From Veronia nyctiphanis (lineage in GTDB: Bacteria > Pseudomonadota > Gammaproteobacteria > Enterobacterales > Vibrionaceae), in contig NZ_PEIB01000009.1 in assembly GCF_004116385.1 (NCBI RefSeq), positions 62,001 through 126,000 on the forward strand: a stretch of 64,000 nucleotides of DNA, read 5' to 3'. How positions within the stretch are numbered: the first letter of the stretch is position 1; the number at the start of each line of letters is the position of its first letter. A program made the translations under genes and the position numbers. The notes below the pieces were generated by a model. It was given only the letters and a program-made list of their open reading frames with translations, searched no databases and had not been told where the DNA came from. Below, one piece after another: positions 1-11,236 of this stretch.

Positions 1-2426
1 TACGTGTATGTAAAACCAGACTTACCTGATGTGGCAACGCTGAAAGATGTCAAATTACAGACGCCGATGCAGGTGTACAGTGCTGATGGCAAGTTACTGT
101 CGCAGTTTGGTGAAAAACGACGTATTCCTGCTCGTATCGATGAAATGCCAAAGTATTTAATTGAAGCGCTGCTGGCTACTGAAGACTCGCGCTTTTATGA
201 CCACCCAGGAATAGACCCGATTGGTATTGTTCGTGCCGCTATTGTTGTTGCCACTTCCGGTGAAGCGAAACAAGGTGCCAGTACCATTACTCAACAGCTC
301 GCTCGAAATTTCTTCCTCACCAATGAGAAGAAAGTCATGCGAAAAATCAAAGAGATTTTTATTGCGATCCATATCGAGCAGTTGCTAACGAAAGACGAAA
401 TCCTCGAGCTCTACCTGAATAAGATACCTCTCGGCTATCGCTCATTTGGGGTGGGTGCAGCCGCGCAGGTGTATTTTGGAAAGAACCTCGATCAGCTGAC
501 GTTGAGTGAAATGGCCGTGATCGCCGGTTTACCCAAGGCGCCGTCGACATTGAATCCCATCCGCTCGGTAGAGCGTGCGACCAATCGTCGTAATGTTGTG
601 TTAAGCCGTATGCTTGATGAGGGCTATATCTCCCGTTCAGAATATGAGCAGGCGAAGAACGAACCTGTGATGTCCAAGTATCATGGTGCAAAAATCGAAC
701 TTTATGCGCCGTATGTTGCTGAGATGGCAAGAGCATGGATGGTGAAAAAATACGGTGAAGATGTTTATGAGTCAGGCCGTAAGGTATACCTGACTGTTGA
801 CTCTCGCCTTCAGCTTAGCGCGCAGAATGCTGCAGTTAACAACTTGCTTGATTATGATCTTCGCCACGGCTATCGCGGTGCGGTGAAAACCCTTTGGCAG
901 GAAGGTGCTACACCGTGGACACAAGAAGAAATAAAGCAACACCTGAAAAGCCAGCCGACCTACGGCCAATTGGTGCCAGCCATTGTCACTGCTGTGCAAG
1001 GCAAAACAGCCACAGTCTTCAACAAATACGGTGACAGTGTTGAGTTACCGTGGGGTGGCATCAAGTGGGCAAGACGCTACAAGACAGACTCCCGTCAAGG
1101 CGCAGCACCCACACAAGCATCCGATATTTTGGCTACCGGGCAACAAATCTGGACACGCAAACTCGGTGAAAACTGGGCCCTCAGCCAAGTGCCAGATGCC
1201 AACACCGCCTTTGTCGCTGTGTCTCCTGAAAATGGCGCCATTAAAGCACTGGTCGGTGGATTTAACTACGTCCACAGTAAGTTCAACCGCGCAACGCAGT
1301 CGGTACGTCAGGTGGGCTCAAGTATCAAACCATTCATCTACTCGGCGGCACTGGACAAAGGAATGACCTTGGCGACGCTCGTTAACGATGCGCCAATCAA
1401 CCATTGGGATCAAAGCCAAGGTACAGCGTGGAGACCGAAAAACTCACCGCCAACCTACAGCGGTTTGACCCGTTTGAAAATTGGCTTTGCCAAATCAAAG
1501 AACGTGATGGCTGTTCGCCTTCTCAGAAGAATTGGTTTAGATGACACTATCGACTTTCTGACCCGCTTTGGTTTCAAGCACGACGAACTCCCTCGTGCCG
1601 AAGCTCTCGCGCTCGGAGCAGGTAGCCTGACGCCACTGCAAATGGCACAAGGCTATAGTGTTTTTGCCAATGGTGGTTACTACCTTAACTCTTTTATAGT
1701 CGACAAGGTGACAGACTCATTTGGCGACGTCGTTTATACATCGACTCCCGATTATATCTGCCGCAGTAATTGCCCCGTTGAGGAGACTGCGAACGCAGAC
1801 GTCGCAAATGGAGAGGGCAGCTCAGAGAATGATGTCACGGTTGGTGAGGTAGAAACTGACCTGTCAGAAGTGATTAAGCCAAAGCAAGCACCACATGTGA
1901 TCAGTGAACAGAATGCGTTTCTTGTCCGTGAAATGATGGAAGCGAACATCTGGGGTGAAGCGGGTTGGAGTGGCACAGGGTGGCGTGCTAAAACGCTAAA
2001 TCGCCGCGATATAGGTGGAAAGACGGGCACAACCAATGACGTTAAAGATACCTGGTATGTCGGTTTTGCGCCGGGGCTGGTTGCATCCGTATGGGTTGGT
2101 TTTGACGATCCGAGCAGAAAGCTTGGCAGAACATCCCGCAATAAGAACCTCGGTAACGATCAGGTCAGCGGCGGCGAAGCGGGGCAAAAACGGCGCAGAT
2201 GGCATGGGTTAATTTCATGAAAGAAGCCCTCACTGATACGCCGAAGCAACGTAAGAACTTACCGTCTGACATTGTTCGCGTACGAATCGATAAAGCAACG
2301 GGGCTGCTTACCCGTAGAAACGACAAATCGACCATGTTTGAATACTTCGTTAACGGCACAGAGCCGAAGGAGTATATGGCAAGCTCGCCCATTACCTCCG
2401 GTGAGCAGGAAGAAGAGCTGTTCTAA
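1..2426 (+). CDS. mrcA: Penicillin-binding protein 1A (5' end cut, one frameshift)
   Basis: Bifunctional murein polymerase of the inner membrane: glycosyltransferase (GT51) plus transpeptidase. The reading frame is already open at base 1, so the cytoplasmic tail, membrane anchor and about 30 residues are missing. Visible motifs are the GT51 EDSRFYDH block (about residue 61 of this fragment), [12 protein letters not shown], the transpeptidase SSIK serine motif near base 1318, SKN near 1495 and KTGTTND near 2022. The frame breaks at the GGGG run at 2181-2184; one extra G gives [13 protein letters not shown] and joins the last part, which ends at 2426 with the typical EEELF tail. It lies apart from and convergent with oxyR. 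The match to PBP1A over the whole length is clear; the break is probably a sequencing error. Confidence 0.95.
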
Positions 2427-2429
2427 TCG

Positions 2430-2455
2430 AAAAAGGCGCCAACGGCGCCTTTTTT
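2430..2455. terminator. Terminator between mrcA and oxyR
   Basis: AAAAAGGCGCC-aac-GGCGCCTTTTTT hairpin with a T run on the plus strand and an A run on the other side, so it can serve both convergent genes. Confidence 0.85.
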
Positions 2456-2470
2456 CTCGCTCTTATTCTC

Positions 2471-3367
2471 TCAGCTCAAGGTATCATTTACGCACTGGCT
2501 GATAACGGTTGCCAACTTCTGGTATCTCGCTTTTAACGGCGATCCAGGTCGGTGGCTCAAGCTTATTTCTCTGCTCGGGACAGGATCCGTGGCTTTGAGA
2601 TAGTGCACGCCAGCTTCTTGTCGGCTTTTCGGTATCGCAAGCTCAGGGATCAAGGTGATGCCATTACCCGCAGCAACCATATTTCTGACCGTTTCAAGGC
2701 TTGTTGCTTTGAAACGCGTATCATCACTAGCCCCTGCAGCAAAACAAAAACCAAGTGCCTGATCACGAAGACAATGACCATCGGCCAACATCAACAGCGA
2801 TAAACCATTCAGTTCAAGCATTGGCACTTCTTCTTTCGCTGACCACGGGTGAGCATCAGGAACAGCAAGCCACATTGGCTCATGGTAAACCTCAATTTCA
2901 ACCAGATGAGAGGTCTCACGTACCGATGCCATGACAGCGCAATCTATCTTGCCTTCTTCAAGGCGTTGAACCAAATCATGGGTCTGCGCTTCATATAAAA
3001 ACAATTCCAGTTCGGGAAACTGGCTTTTAATCTCACGCACAATAAGCGGCAAAAGGTATGGCCCCACAGTAGGAATAAAACCAATATGGAGAGGACCAGA
3101 CATGCTCTCACCGTGATCACTGGCCATCTCTTTTAACACTTTCACTTCCAGCAACACATTCTGCGCTTGCTTGACTAACCGCATTCCGGCGTCCGTAAAT
3201 AAGACACGGCGACTATTTCTTTCTAGTAGCGGTACCCCAAGCGAATCTTCCAGTTTCCGGATTTGGCCACTCAGTGTAGGCTGACTGACGAAACACGCTT
3301 CTGCCGCTTTTCTGAAATGCTGGTGTTCCGCCAGAGCGACCAGATATTCAAGGTCACGGATGTTCAT
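2471..3367 (-). CDS. oxyR: Hydrogen peroxide sensor OxyR
   Basis: LysR-family regulator, 298 residues, close to the E. coli length. N-terminal winged HTH (MNIRDLEYLVALAE, then SQPTLSGQIRKLE), C-terminal sensor domain. The two redox cysteines are present in DGHCLRDQALGFCF, at about residues 199 and 208, so peroxide sensing by disulfide formation is expected. Divergent from a peroxiredoxin-glutaredoxin gene with an OxyR-type operator between them, which suggests autoregulation and control of the neighbour. No sign of damage. Confidence 0.95.
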   Translation of the reverse strand: MNIRDLEYLVALAEHQHFRKAAEACFVSQPTLSGQIRKLEDSLGVPLLERNSRRVLFTDAGMRLVKQAQNVLLEVKVLKEMASDHGESMSGPLHIGFIPTVGPYLLPLIVREIKSQFPELELFLYEAQTHDLVQRLEEGKIDCAVMASVRETSHLVEIEVYHEPMWLAVPDAHPWSAKEEVPMLELNGLSLLMLADGHCLRDQALGFCFAAGASDDTRFKATSLETVRNMVAAGNGITLIPELAIPKSRQEAGVHYLKATDPVPSREISLSHRPGSPLKARYQKLATVISQCVNDTLS

Positions 3368-3380
3368 TGACTCACCTTTG

Positions 3381-3417
3381 ATAGTTTTTACCTATTGAAA
3401 GTATGCATTACAACGAT
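3381..3417. promoter_or_regulatory. OxyR operator
   Basis: Four tetranucleotides at exact 7-base spacing: ATAG (3381), CTAT (3392), ATGC (3403), CGAT (3414). The known OxyR pattern is ATAG-N7-CTAT-N7-ATAG-N7-CTAT; the first two are perfect and the last has one mismatch. It lies 14 bases upstream of the oxyR start and 87 upstream of the peroxiredoxin start, so it could serve both. Confidence 0.8.
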
Positions 3418-3503
3418 TAGAGCTATCAAGTCGATTTCGACATAATGACCTCAGTTCTTCGGGAACACCGAATTAAAACAACACTTAATCGAGGTCATTA
3501 AGC

Positions 3504-4235
3504 ATGAATCTGCAATCCAAAGAAGGTCAACGTATCCCTAACGTCACATTCCCTGTTCGTGACGGCGACAGCTGGAAAAACCTGAGCACTGACGCGTTGT
3601 TCGCAGGCAAAACAGTGATCGTATTCAGTCTTCCGGGTGCATTTACCCCGACCTGCTCATCGACGCACCTACCTCGCTACAACGAACTGCAGCCTGTTTT
3701 CAAACAGCACGGTGTCGACGACATTCTCTGTGTTTCGGTTAACGATACGTTCGTCATGAACGCTTGGAAAGCCGATCAGGAAGCAGAAAACATTACTTTC
3801 ATCCCAGACGGCAACGGTGATTTCACCCGGGGTATGGGCATGGCAGTGGCCAAAGACGACATCGGTTTTGGTGAACGTTCATGGCGCTACAGCATGTTGG
3901 TCCGTGATGGTGTGATTGAGAAAATGTTCATTGAGCCAAACGAGCCGGGCGACCCGTTCAAAGTCTCAGATGCTGATACCATGTTAAAACACATCGCGCC
4001 TGAGCATGAGTTACAAGAGTCAATTACCGTTTTCAGCAAACCGGGCTGCCCATTCTGTAGCAAAGCCAAACAAGCACTGATTGATAAAGGCCTGCAGTAT
4101 GAAGAAGTCATTCTGGGCAAAGATGCAACCACTGTCAGCTTACGCGCCATTACAGGTCGTGCAACCGTGCCGCAAGTCTTCATCGGCGGAAAACACATCG
4201 GTGGTAGCGAAGAGCTTGATGCCTACCTCGCGTAA
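3504..4235 (+). CDS. Peroxiredoxin-glutaredoxin hybrid (Prx5 type)
   Basis: Thiol peroxidase that reduces hydrogen peroxide and alkyl hydroperoxides with glutathione through its own glutaredoxin domain, as in the Haemophilus influenzae hybrid. Residues 1-165 form the Prx5 domain with the peroxidatic Cys in [11 protein letters not shown] (about residue 50); residues 170-243 form a glutaredoxin with the GCPFCSKAK redox centre, and TVPQVFIGG before the C-terminus. 243 residues, full length. Start ATG 3504 follows a GAGGT Shine-Dalgarno. Next to oxyR and its operator, so induction by peroxide is likely. Confidence 0.93.
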   Translation: MNLQSKEGQRIPNVTFPVRDGDSWKNLSTDALFAGKTVIVFSLPGAFTPTCSSTHLPRYNELQPVFKQHGVDDILCVSVNDTFVMNAWKADQEAENITFIPDGNGDFTRGMGMAVAKDDIGFGERSWRYSMLVRDGVIEKMFIEPNEPGDPFKVSDADTMLKHIAPEHELQESITVFSKPGCPFCSKAKQALIDKGLQYEEVILGKDATTVSLRAITGRATVPQVFIGGKHIGGSEELDAYLA

Positions 4236-4265
4236 TTCGTGATAGCAACTCCTTACCTAAATCAC

Positions 4266-4292
4266 AAAAAAGTGCCTGTTATCAGGCACTTT
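4266..4292. terminator. Terminator after the peroxiredoxin gene
   Basis: AAAGTGCCTG-ttat-CAGGCACTTT hairpin, only 24 bases before the next start codon. It may attenuate read-through into the downstream flavoprotein gene. Confidence 0.7.
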
Positions 4293-4315
4293 CTCCCTCT
4301 GTCAGGAAAAATAAA

Positions 4316-5767
4316 ATGAAAAAATTAGTCACCGATGTTGCCGTTATCGGCGGCGGTACAGCAGGTCTTGGTGCCTACCGTGCAGCAAAAGCGCATACCG
4401 ACAGTGTCGTGATGATTGAGGGCGGCCCTTACGGCACAACCTGTGCTAGTGTCGGCTGTATGCCATCGAAATTACTTATTGCTGCTGCAGAAGCCGTTCA
4501 TGCCATTGAGCGCGCACCGGGGTTTGGTGTTCACCCTAAGGCTGACACTCACATCAATGGTCGTGAAGTCATGGCAAGAGTGAAAAGTGAAAGAGACCGC
4601 TTTGTCGGCTTTGTTGTTGAAGGCGTCGAGGAGATCCCGACAGAAGACAAGATCGTTGGCTATGCCAAATTTGTTGATGCCAATACCTTGACCGTTGACG
4701 GTCACACCGAAATTACCGCAAAACGCATTGTTATCGCCACAGGATCGCGTCCAAGCTGGCCAGCTATCTGGCACTCTCTCGGTGATCGTCTAATTATCAA
4801 TGACGATGTCTTTGAGTGGGATGACCTGCCTGAATCTGTTGCGGTATTCGGTCCCGGCGTCATTGGGCTGGAGCTTGGGCAAGCCCTGCACCGCCTCGGG
4901 GTAGACGTACTGATGTTTGGCGTTGGTGGTCAGGTTGGCCCGCTAACTGATCCCGCAGTCATGGCTTATGCCAACAACGCATTCAACGATGAATTTTACC
5001 TTGATGCAGATGCAGAGGTGGAAGAGATGGTCAGAGAAGGTAACAGCGTTTATATCCGCTACAAAGACAAAGATGGATGCCCTCAACACCGCGTTGTCGA
5101 TTACGTACTCGCGGCAACAGGCCGCAGACCAAACGTCGATAAACTGGATATCGAAAACACAGGCATGACGCTTGACCCACGTGGTGTGCCTGTCGCTGAT
5201 GCGTTTACCATGCAAACCAGCGTTGAACATATTTTTATCGCCGGTGACGCGAGTAATCAAATCCCGCTTTTGCATGAAGCGGCGGATCAAGGACGTATTG
5301 CGGGTGATAATGCGGGCCGTGCACCAGACATTCGCGCAGGCTTACGCAAAAGTAAAATTGCTGCCGTATTTTCTGACCCGCAAATTGCGATGGTTGGAGA
5401 AAGCTACAAAGAGATAACCGCAAGGCTTGGCACATGTGCCTGCTTTGAAACCGGGCAAGTGTCTTTTGAAGGTCAGGGCCGCTCGCGCGTCATGCTGGTC
5501 AACAAAGGCCTACTGCATGTTTATGGCGAGCAGGGAACCGGACGTTTTCTGGGTGCGGAAATGATTGGGCCAAATGCCGAGCATCTCGCTCACTTGTTGG
5601 CTTGGGCACACCAAAGCAAAATGACCGTCGCACAGATGCTTGAGATGCCTTTCTACCATCCAGTGATTGAGGAAGGTGTACGTACGGCACTTCGCGATCT
5701 CAATGCCAAGCTGCACCTTGGTCCGGAAATGATCAAGCATTGCCTTGATTGTGGCCCTGGTTGCTAA
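4316..5767 (+). CDS. Dihydrolipoamide-dehydrogenase-like disulfide oxidoreductase
   Basis: 483-residue FAD/NAD(P) flavoprotein of the pyridine nucleotide-disulfide class. FAD fold at the N-terminus (VIGGGTAGLGAYRA), redox-active CASVGCMPSK near residues 43-52, NAD(P) fold at about 180-200, FAD-binding IAGDAS near 310 and a dimerisation domain with the FYHPVIEEG His-Glu pair. It is not linked to 2-oxo-acid dehydrogenase genes; it lies behind the peroxiredoxin-glutaredoxin gene and oxyR, the same arrangement as in other Vibrionaceae, so a role in thiol redox balance is inferred. The last residues, CLDCGPGC, form an extra Cys cluster that classical Lpd lacks. Substrate unknown. Confidence 0.85.
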   Translation: MKKLVTDVAVIGGGTAGLGAYRAAKAHTDSVVMIEGGPYGTTCASVGCMPSKLLIAAAEAVHAIERAPGFGVHPKADTHINGREVMARVKSERDRFVGFVVEGVEEIPTEDKIVGYAKFVDANTLTVDGHTEITAKRIVIATGSRPSWPAIWHSLGDRLIINDDVFEWDDLPESVAVFGPGVIGLELGQALHRLGVDVLMFGVGGQVGPLTDPAVMAYANNAFNDEFYLDADAEVEEMVREGNSVYIRYKDKDGCPQHRVVDYVLAATGRRPNVDKLDIENTGMTLDPRGVPVADAFTMQTSVEHIFIAGDASNQIPLLHEAADQGRIAGDNAGRAPDIRAGLRKSKIAAVFSDPQIAMVGESYKEITARLGTCACFETGQVSFEGQGRSRVMLVNKGLLHVYGEQGTGRFLGAEMIGPNAEHLAHLLAWAHQSKMTVAQMLEMPFYHPVIEEGVRTALRDLNAKLHLGPEMIKHCLDCGPGC

Positions 5768-5806
5768 AAGCAGTACATGAATAAGAGAACAAGCATTAAC
5801 GGAAAC

Positions 5807-5839
5807 AAAAAAGCCTCCAAATTTGGGAGGCTTTTTTTT
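5807..5839. terminator. Strong bidirectional-looking terminator
   Basis: AAAAAAGCCTCC-aaattt-GGGAGGCTTTTTTTT, perfect stem with a long T run directly after the flavoprotein gene. Confidence 0.9.
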
Positions 5840-5873
5840 GATCAACCAGATGTACGTGGTTTAGAGTAAGGGA

Positions 5874-6149
5874 ATGACTTGCCAATACTGTGACCGACGC
5901 TTCGGTTCATTTTCTGACAAAATCGGACGCTGCACCCGCTGCATGATGCAACTGGCGTTGATGAACGCCCTGCTGTGGCCACTGTGGTGGTGGTTTTTTC
6001 GCGACAGCCCGAAAACCGTCGAATCTATCGCCTTACTGTTTGCCTGCGTGGGAAGTGTAGGGTTGCTACTGTTACATCTCCTGCTCTTCCCCTTTCGCCG
6101 AAAAGGTAAAAGCAAAGTCAGTGACAGAAGCAACCCAACAGGAACCTAA
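5874..6149 (+). CDS. DUF3624 membrane protein with two CxxC pairs
   Basis: 91-residue protein of the DUF3624 type found in Vibrionaceae; function unknown. The N-terminus (MTCQYCDRRFG then GRCTRC) has two CxxC pairs that could bind zinc or form disulfides, followed by two hydrophobic segments (about residues 24-42 and 50-73) and a basic tail. Convergent with argH(A), whose stop codon abuts this one. Confidence 0.75.
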   Translation: MTCQYCDRRFGSFSDKIGRCTRCMMQLALMNALLWPLWWWFFRDSPKTVESIALLFACVGSVGLLLLHLLLFPFRRKGKSKVSDRSNPTGT

Positions 6150-8026
6150 TTAGGCAACACCCTCAGTCGCAATTAACTTGTCTTGCTCGAAAACGAACTC
6201 CAGTGCCACCTCATCACAAGCATGCAGTCGGGGGCAATATTCGCAATCTTTCATTACCTTCTCAGGCAACATCGATTTAGATGTGGCTACAAAACCCAAC
6301 CGTGAGAAAAAGTCCGGTACACGAGTCAACACAAACACACGCTTAATGGCCATGCGATCGGCTTTCTTCAGCAAGTACTCGACCATAGCACTACCCTGCC
6401 CCTGATTCTGCCAACCCTTTTCAATGCCCAAAGAGCGCACTTCAGCAAGGCCTGAGTCATAGACGTATAAGGAACCGCAGCCAGTTACTTCACCTTGATG
6501 TTCAGAGACCGCGAACAAGCCGATATTTCGCACCAGCTCATTACGCTCACGGGGTAGGTTTTCACCCTGATTGGCCCAGTAAGCACCATACCTTCAATGG
6601 CATCGACATCAGTCAGGCGGGCATTTCTCACCTTGATTTGTGGCGAGTAACGGCCCTCAAGACGCTTCTCCGCCTCACCGATAGCATATGACACCTGTTC
6701 AGACGCAACACCACCCAGCGCACACCGTTTCTCAAGGCAAGATTCGATAGTCAGAATAGGATAGACGTCATCTTCGATGACGTCGGAAAACGCCTTCATC
6801 TCGTCGAGTGATAGCTCTTCCAACGCACAGCCTTTGTTGATGGCTGTCACGACCGCAACACCAACTATATGGTGCGCTTCACGGAAAGGAATGCCTTTAG
6901 CGACCAGATAGTCAGCCAGCTCAGTGGCGTTAGAGTAGCCCTGCATCGCCGCTTCTAGCGTACGCTGCGCGTTGATCGTGATACCTTCAAAGCACAGGGT
7001 GGCCATCTCAAGGCAGTCATGCCATGTATCCAGCGCATCAAACAGGCCTTCTTTATCTTCCTGCATGTCCTTGTTGTAGGCCAATGGCAGTGCTTTCACT
7101 GTCATCATCATGCTGGCCATCGCACCATAGACACGCCCGGTTTTACCACGGATAAGCTCGAGCGCATCCGGATTTTTCTTCTGCGGCATCAAAGACGAAC
7201 CAGAAGTCACTGTGTCTGCAAGCTCGATGAAGTTGGACTCACCCGAGTTATAGAAAATCAGGTCTTCCGCCATCCGCGATAAGTGCAGCATAGACACAGA
7301 TGCAACAGACATCAGCTCCATCACGTGATCACGGTCAGAAACAGAGTCAAGGCTGTTACGGGTAGCACGCTGGAAGCCAAGGCTGTGTGCCAGCGCTTCA
7401 CGGTCAATCGGATACGCAGTCCCCGCCAATGCACCTGAACCTAATGGGCAAGAATCAAAACGACTCATTGCGTCAGCAAGACGCGAATAGTCACGCTCAA
7501 ACATCTCTACGTAAGCCAGACACCAGTGCGCAAAGGTGACAGGTTGTGCACGTTGCAAGTGGGTGTAACCCGGCAAGACGGTTGACTGGTTTTCAGACGC
7601 GACAGTTACCAGTTGCACCTGAAGTCTGTCGAGTGCCAACAATAGCTGTTGGCCTTGTTGACGACACCAGAGTTTGAGGTCTGTGGCAACCTGATCGTTT
7701 CTTGAACGACCGGTGTGGAGCTTTTTCCCCAAGTCACCGACACGATCAATCAACTGCTGTTCAACCCAGCTGTGAATGTCTTCCGCGTCTGATTTAAGGA
7801 TCTGCTCCGGGTCTTCCATCACCGAAAGTTTGAGCTCATTGAGCGCCAGCTCCAGCTTCTGCTGCTCTGCTTCCGTCAATACACCGACTGAACGCAATGC
7901 TTTTGACCAGGCAACAGAGCCAATAATGTCCTGCTCCGCCAGGCGATAATCAAACCGCAAGGAGTCGTTGAACTCTTTAAATCTGGTGTCCGCTGCTTGC
8001 GTGAATCGTCCGCCCCACAAAGCCAT
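6150..8026 (-). CDS. argH: Argininosuccinate lyase fused to an N-acetylglutamate synthase-type GNAT domain (frameshifted)
   Basis: Last step of arginine synthesis: argininosuccinate to arginine and fumarate. Residues 1-460 are the lyase, with the signature [12 protein letters not shown]. The C-terminal 160 residues are a GNAT acyltransferase ([32 protein letters not shown] for acetyl-CoA). This ArgH(A) fusion is known from Vibrio, Moritella and relatives, where the added domain supplies N-acetylglutamate synthase activity. The frame breaks inside the GNAT domain; one C added at 6584 (plus strand) restores [21 protein letters not shown] and joins the two pieces, giving about 625 residues. Last gene of argCBGH. 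The break is likely a sequencing error. Confidence 0.92.
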
Positions 8027-8073
8027 ATTTACCTCTCTTACCTGTATCCAACATTGCTCTATTTATTATTATC

Positions 8074-9285
8074 TTATTTTTGCTTTTGGTTGTTCATTGC
8101 TCTGATACGGCTAGACAGTGAGTAAAGGCGAATAAACCCTTCTGCGTGGCTGTGGTCATAGACATCGTCTTCACCAAAGGTAGCGAACTCTTCAGAGTAC
8201 AGGCTGTTCAGTGAACGCTTCTGCACGACCGTAGCCTGACCTTTGTAAAGCTTAACGACCACTTCACCGCTTACCATCTGTGCCAACGAATCGGCTGCAG
8301 AGATGATTGACTGGCACAGTGGCGTGAACCAACGGCCATCATAAATTAAGTGAGAGGCTTTCAGGCCCAGCTCTTCACGGAATTCAAATGAATCTTTATC
8401 CAACACCAGTTGCTCAACAGCACGCAGCGCTTCCATCATGATGGTGCCGCCCGGCGTTTCATAGCAGCCACGAGATTTCATGCCCACCAAACGGTTTTCG
8501 ACGATATCGATACGACCAACACCGTGACGCGAACCTTTCTCGTTGAGGTAAGTCAGCGCTTGATACGGGGTCATTGCTTCACCATTAACGGCTACCACTT
8601 CACCTTTCTCAACAGTCAGGCTAATCGTTTCAGACTGGTCAGGTGCCTGCTCAGGATCAACGGTCCACACCCAGCAAAGCTCATTCGGAGCATTCCAGGT
8701 ATCTTCCAGCACGCCACCTTCAGTAGAGATGTGCCATGCGTTCGCATCACGGCTATAGATTTTTTCCAGACTTGCCGTGGTAGGGATTTCACGCTCAGCA
8801 AGATAATCAAGCAGGGCTTCACGGCTACGCAAATCCCACTCACGCCAAGGCGCAATCACTTTCAGCTGAGGAGCAAGTGCAGCAAAGGCACTTTCAAAAC
8901 GCACCTGATCATTACCTTTACCGGTACACCCGTGGCAAAGCGCGTCAGCACCCACTTCCAGTGCGCACTCAACCTGCGCTTTGGCTATGATCGGACGTGC
9001 CATTGATGTGCCTAACAGGTATTTACCTTCGTACATTGCACCTGTTTTCAGGCTTGGGTAAATATAGTCGGCGACCATTTCGTCTTTTAGGTCCGCAACG
9101 AAACACTGAGAGGCACCGGATGCCAGCGCTTTCTCTTCGATGCCTTCGAGCTCCTCTTCGCCCTGACCAACATCAGCCACGAATGCAACCACTTCACAGT
9201 CATAGTTTTCTTTCAACCATGGGATAATCGCTGAGGTGTCTAGACCGCCCGAGTATGCCAGTACAACTTTTTTGATATCACTCAT
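8074..9285 (-). CDS. argG: Argininosuccinate synthase
   Basis: ATP-dependent condensation of citrulline and aspartate. 403 residues from ATG 9285 ([18 protein letters not shown]); the open frame runs 51 codons further upstream, but that stretch crosses into argB and does not resemble the family. The PP-loop AYSGGLDTS binds ATP and [14 protein letters not shown] lies near residue 117. Third gene of argCBGH, 58 bases after argB. Confidence 0.96.
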   Translation of the reverse strand: MSDIKKVVLAYSGGLDTSAIIPWLKENYDCEVVAFVADVGQGEEELEGIEEKALASGASQCFVADLKDEMVADYIYPSLKTGAMYEGKYLLGTSMARPIIAKAQVECALEVGADALCHGCTGKGNDQVRFESAFAALAPQLKVIAPWREWDLRSREALLDYLAEREIPTTASLEKIYSRDANAWHISTEGGVLEDTWNAPNELCWVWTVDPEQAPDQSETISLTVEKGEVVAVNGEAMTPYQALTYLNEKGSRHGVGRIDIVENRLVGMKSRGCYETPGGTIMMEALRAVEQLVLDKDSFEFREELGLKASHLIYDGRWFTPLCQSIISAADSLAQMVSGEVVVKLYKGQATVVQKRSLNSLYSEEFATFGEDDVYDHSHAEGFIRLYSLSSRIRAMNNQKQK

Positions 9286-9343
9286 TTTACTTCTCCATGT
9301 ATCCGCGCGACGGTCTGACCGGGCGGTGCAAAATTTTTTATTT

Positions 9344-10126
9344 TTAAACGTTAAAACGGGTTCCAATACTGACGCCACCGAATAAATCAGACAGTTTTTC
9401 CGGATAGCGCCAGCTGGCAATTTCAATAGAGCGGCCAAGTGCCTGCGCAGCTTCGAACGCTGCAGCGACCTTCACCAGCATGCCGTCGGTGATCACACCG
9501 TGATGAATAAGCTCGTCAGCCTGTTCCTGATTCAGGGAAGGAAGGAGTTTCCCTTTACCATCCAGCACGCCGCTGACATCGGATAACAGCACCAGCTCAG
9601 CATCTAACGCAGCAGCAATCGCTACCGCAGCCTGATCGGCATTGACGTTCATTAATCCGCCCTGATCATCAAGGCCAATTGAACTGATAATCGGCACACA
9701 GCCGGTAGCGAGAATGGCTTGTAACAGCGCAGAATCACCCGGTGACGCTTTACCCACGCAACCTAACTCCGGGTCGATTTCGGTAAGCTTACAAAGTCCG
9801 CCATCCGCAAGGCTCAGCCCGACAGCCTGAATGCCTGCTTTCACTGCCTGACCTTGCAACAACTTATTGGCTGTGCCTGCCAGTGCGCCTGCCACATAGT
9901 TAATTTCATCTTTAGGCGTCACGCGAAGACCATCTTTTTTCTGCACCTTGATATCCAGTGCTGACATCAGGTCATCCACCAGATAACCGCCACCATGTAC
10001 CACCACCAACGCGCGATCAGCATGGCTTTCTTTATAGTCTTTGATCGCAGAGAACAGTTTGTCGAGCGTCTCTGTGCAACTTAACGCTGCACCACCAAGC
10101 TTGACGACCAATGGGTGTAAACTCAT
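9344..10126 (-). CDS. argB: Acetylglutamate kinase
   Basis: Phosphorylates N-acetylglutamate, second step of arginine synthesis. 260 residues, typical for the E. coli type, which lacks the N-terminal helix of arginine-inhibited forms. Begins [15 protein letters not shown] with the nucleotide-binding [13 protein letters not shown] near residue 42 and the VNADQAA substrate block near residue 158. Eleven bases after argC, so translationally close and co-transcribed. Confidence 0.96.
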   Translation of the reverse strand: MSLHPLVVKLGGAALSCTETLDKLFSAIKDYKESHADRALVVVHGGGYLVDDLMSALDIKVQKKDGLRVTPKDEINYVAGALAGTANKLLQGQAVKAGIQAVGLSLADGGLCKLTEIDPELGCVGKASPGDSALLQAILATGCVPIISSIGLDDQGGLMNVNADQAAVAIAAALDAELVLLSDVSGVLDGKGKLLPSLNQEQADELIHHGVITDGMLVKVAAAFEAAQALGRSIEIASWRYPEKLSDLFGGVSIGTRFNV

Positions 10127-10137
10127 GTTTCAGTCTC

Positions 10138-11145
10138 CTAAACGATGGCAGTTAACGGCGAAAAGCCGAAGCGAATGTTTATGCATTGCATGGCCTGACT
10201 GGCGGCACCTTTGAGCAGGTTATCGATTGCCGAAGTCAGGATCACGTGTTGTCCTTGTACTGACCAGCCGATGTCGCAGTACCCCGTTTGCTGCACAGAT
10301 TGCAGCTTGGCACTTTGGTTTACGCCCAAGGCGCGAACAAGAGGAGTATCGCCATATGCGTTCTCAAGCGCCTCAGAAACCTGCGCTTCTGTCACACCAT
10401 CAGCTAGCTTAGCGGTGATCGTGGCAAGGATCCCGCGTTTGAAATTGCCAAGGTGCGGGGTAAAAATAACGTCTTGCCCTAAATGCGCACTGATTTCAGG
10501 CTGGTGTCTGTGGCTGAAAATACCGTAAGCGTTGAGGCTGACCTCGCAAAAGCTATTCGCCATTGAGGCTTTACGTCCCGCACCAGACACACCGCTTACC
10601 GCGTTAATGACTGGCCATTGCTTACCGTCGAGCAAACCTGCTTCAATCAAAGGCTTTAATGCAAGCTGAGAGGCAGTCGGATAACATCCTGGTACAGCAA
10701 CCAAATCAGCCTGAGCAATCTCAGCTTCATTCCACTCGGCGAGGCCATATACCGCTTTATCTAACCACTCACCATGCTGATGCTCAAAGCCGTAGTAATC
10801 AGGATAAAAGTTGTCGCCTTTAACCCGGAATGCACCCGATAAGTCCATGACTGTGCATTGCTGCTCAAGAAACAGCGGCGCAATATCGTGACTGACTTCG
10901 TGCGCGGTCGCGAGCAATACCACATCCGCTTTTTTTCCTACCTCGGAGACATCTTTCAACGGCTGAAGAGGCGCATCCACCTGCCCTTTTAGCCAACCGT
11001 GTAAATCACTGATGGGCTTACCTGCGTCCGCGCTGTTGGCAGAGACATAAAGCCCCACGAGCTCAAGGCTGGGATGTTGGTGAACCATTCTGGTCAATTC
11101 TGCGCCTGTGTAACCACTGGCTCCGACGATTACTGTTTTCAGCAT
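10138..11145 (-). CDS. argC: N-acetyl-gamma-glutamyl-phosphate reductase
   Basis: NADPH-dependent reduction of acetylglutamyl phosphate, third step of arginine synthesis. 335 residues; Rossmann motif [11 protein letters not shown] at the start and catalytic Cys in [10 protein letters not shown] near residue 155. First structural gene of argCBGH(A). The usual divergent partner argE is not here: the 476 bases upstream lead straight to ppc. The mRNA leader is about 190 bases and carries ArgR boxes and a possible leader peptide (separate entries). Confidence 0.96.
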   Translation of the reverse strand: MLKTVIVGASGYTGAELTRMVHQHPSLELVGLYVSANSADAGKPISDLHGWLKGQVDAPLQPLKDVSEVGKKADVVLLATAHEVSHDIAPLFLEQQCTVMDLSGAFRVKGDNFYPDYYGFEHQHGEWLDKAVYGLAEWNEAEIAQADLVAVPGCYPTASQLALKPLIEAGLLDGKQWPVINAVSGVSGAGRKASMANSFCEVSLNAYGIFSHRHQPEISAHLGQDVIFTPHLGNFKRGILATITAKLADGVTEAQVSEALENAYGDTPLVRALGVNQSAKLQSVQQTGYCDIGWSVQGQHVILTSAIDNLLKGAASQAMQCINIRFGFSPLTAIV

Positions 11146-11236
11146 GTGAAATCCGTTTTCTGTTTTTATTGCTTTGATTTTAAGGACGTTACAGCTCGCT
11201 CAGCTGCAGAGGGGCAGGACGCCCGACACCAAAATG

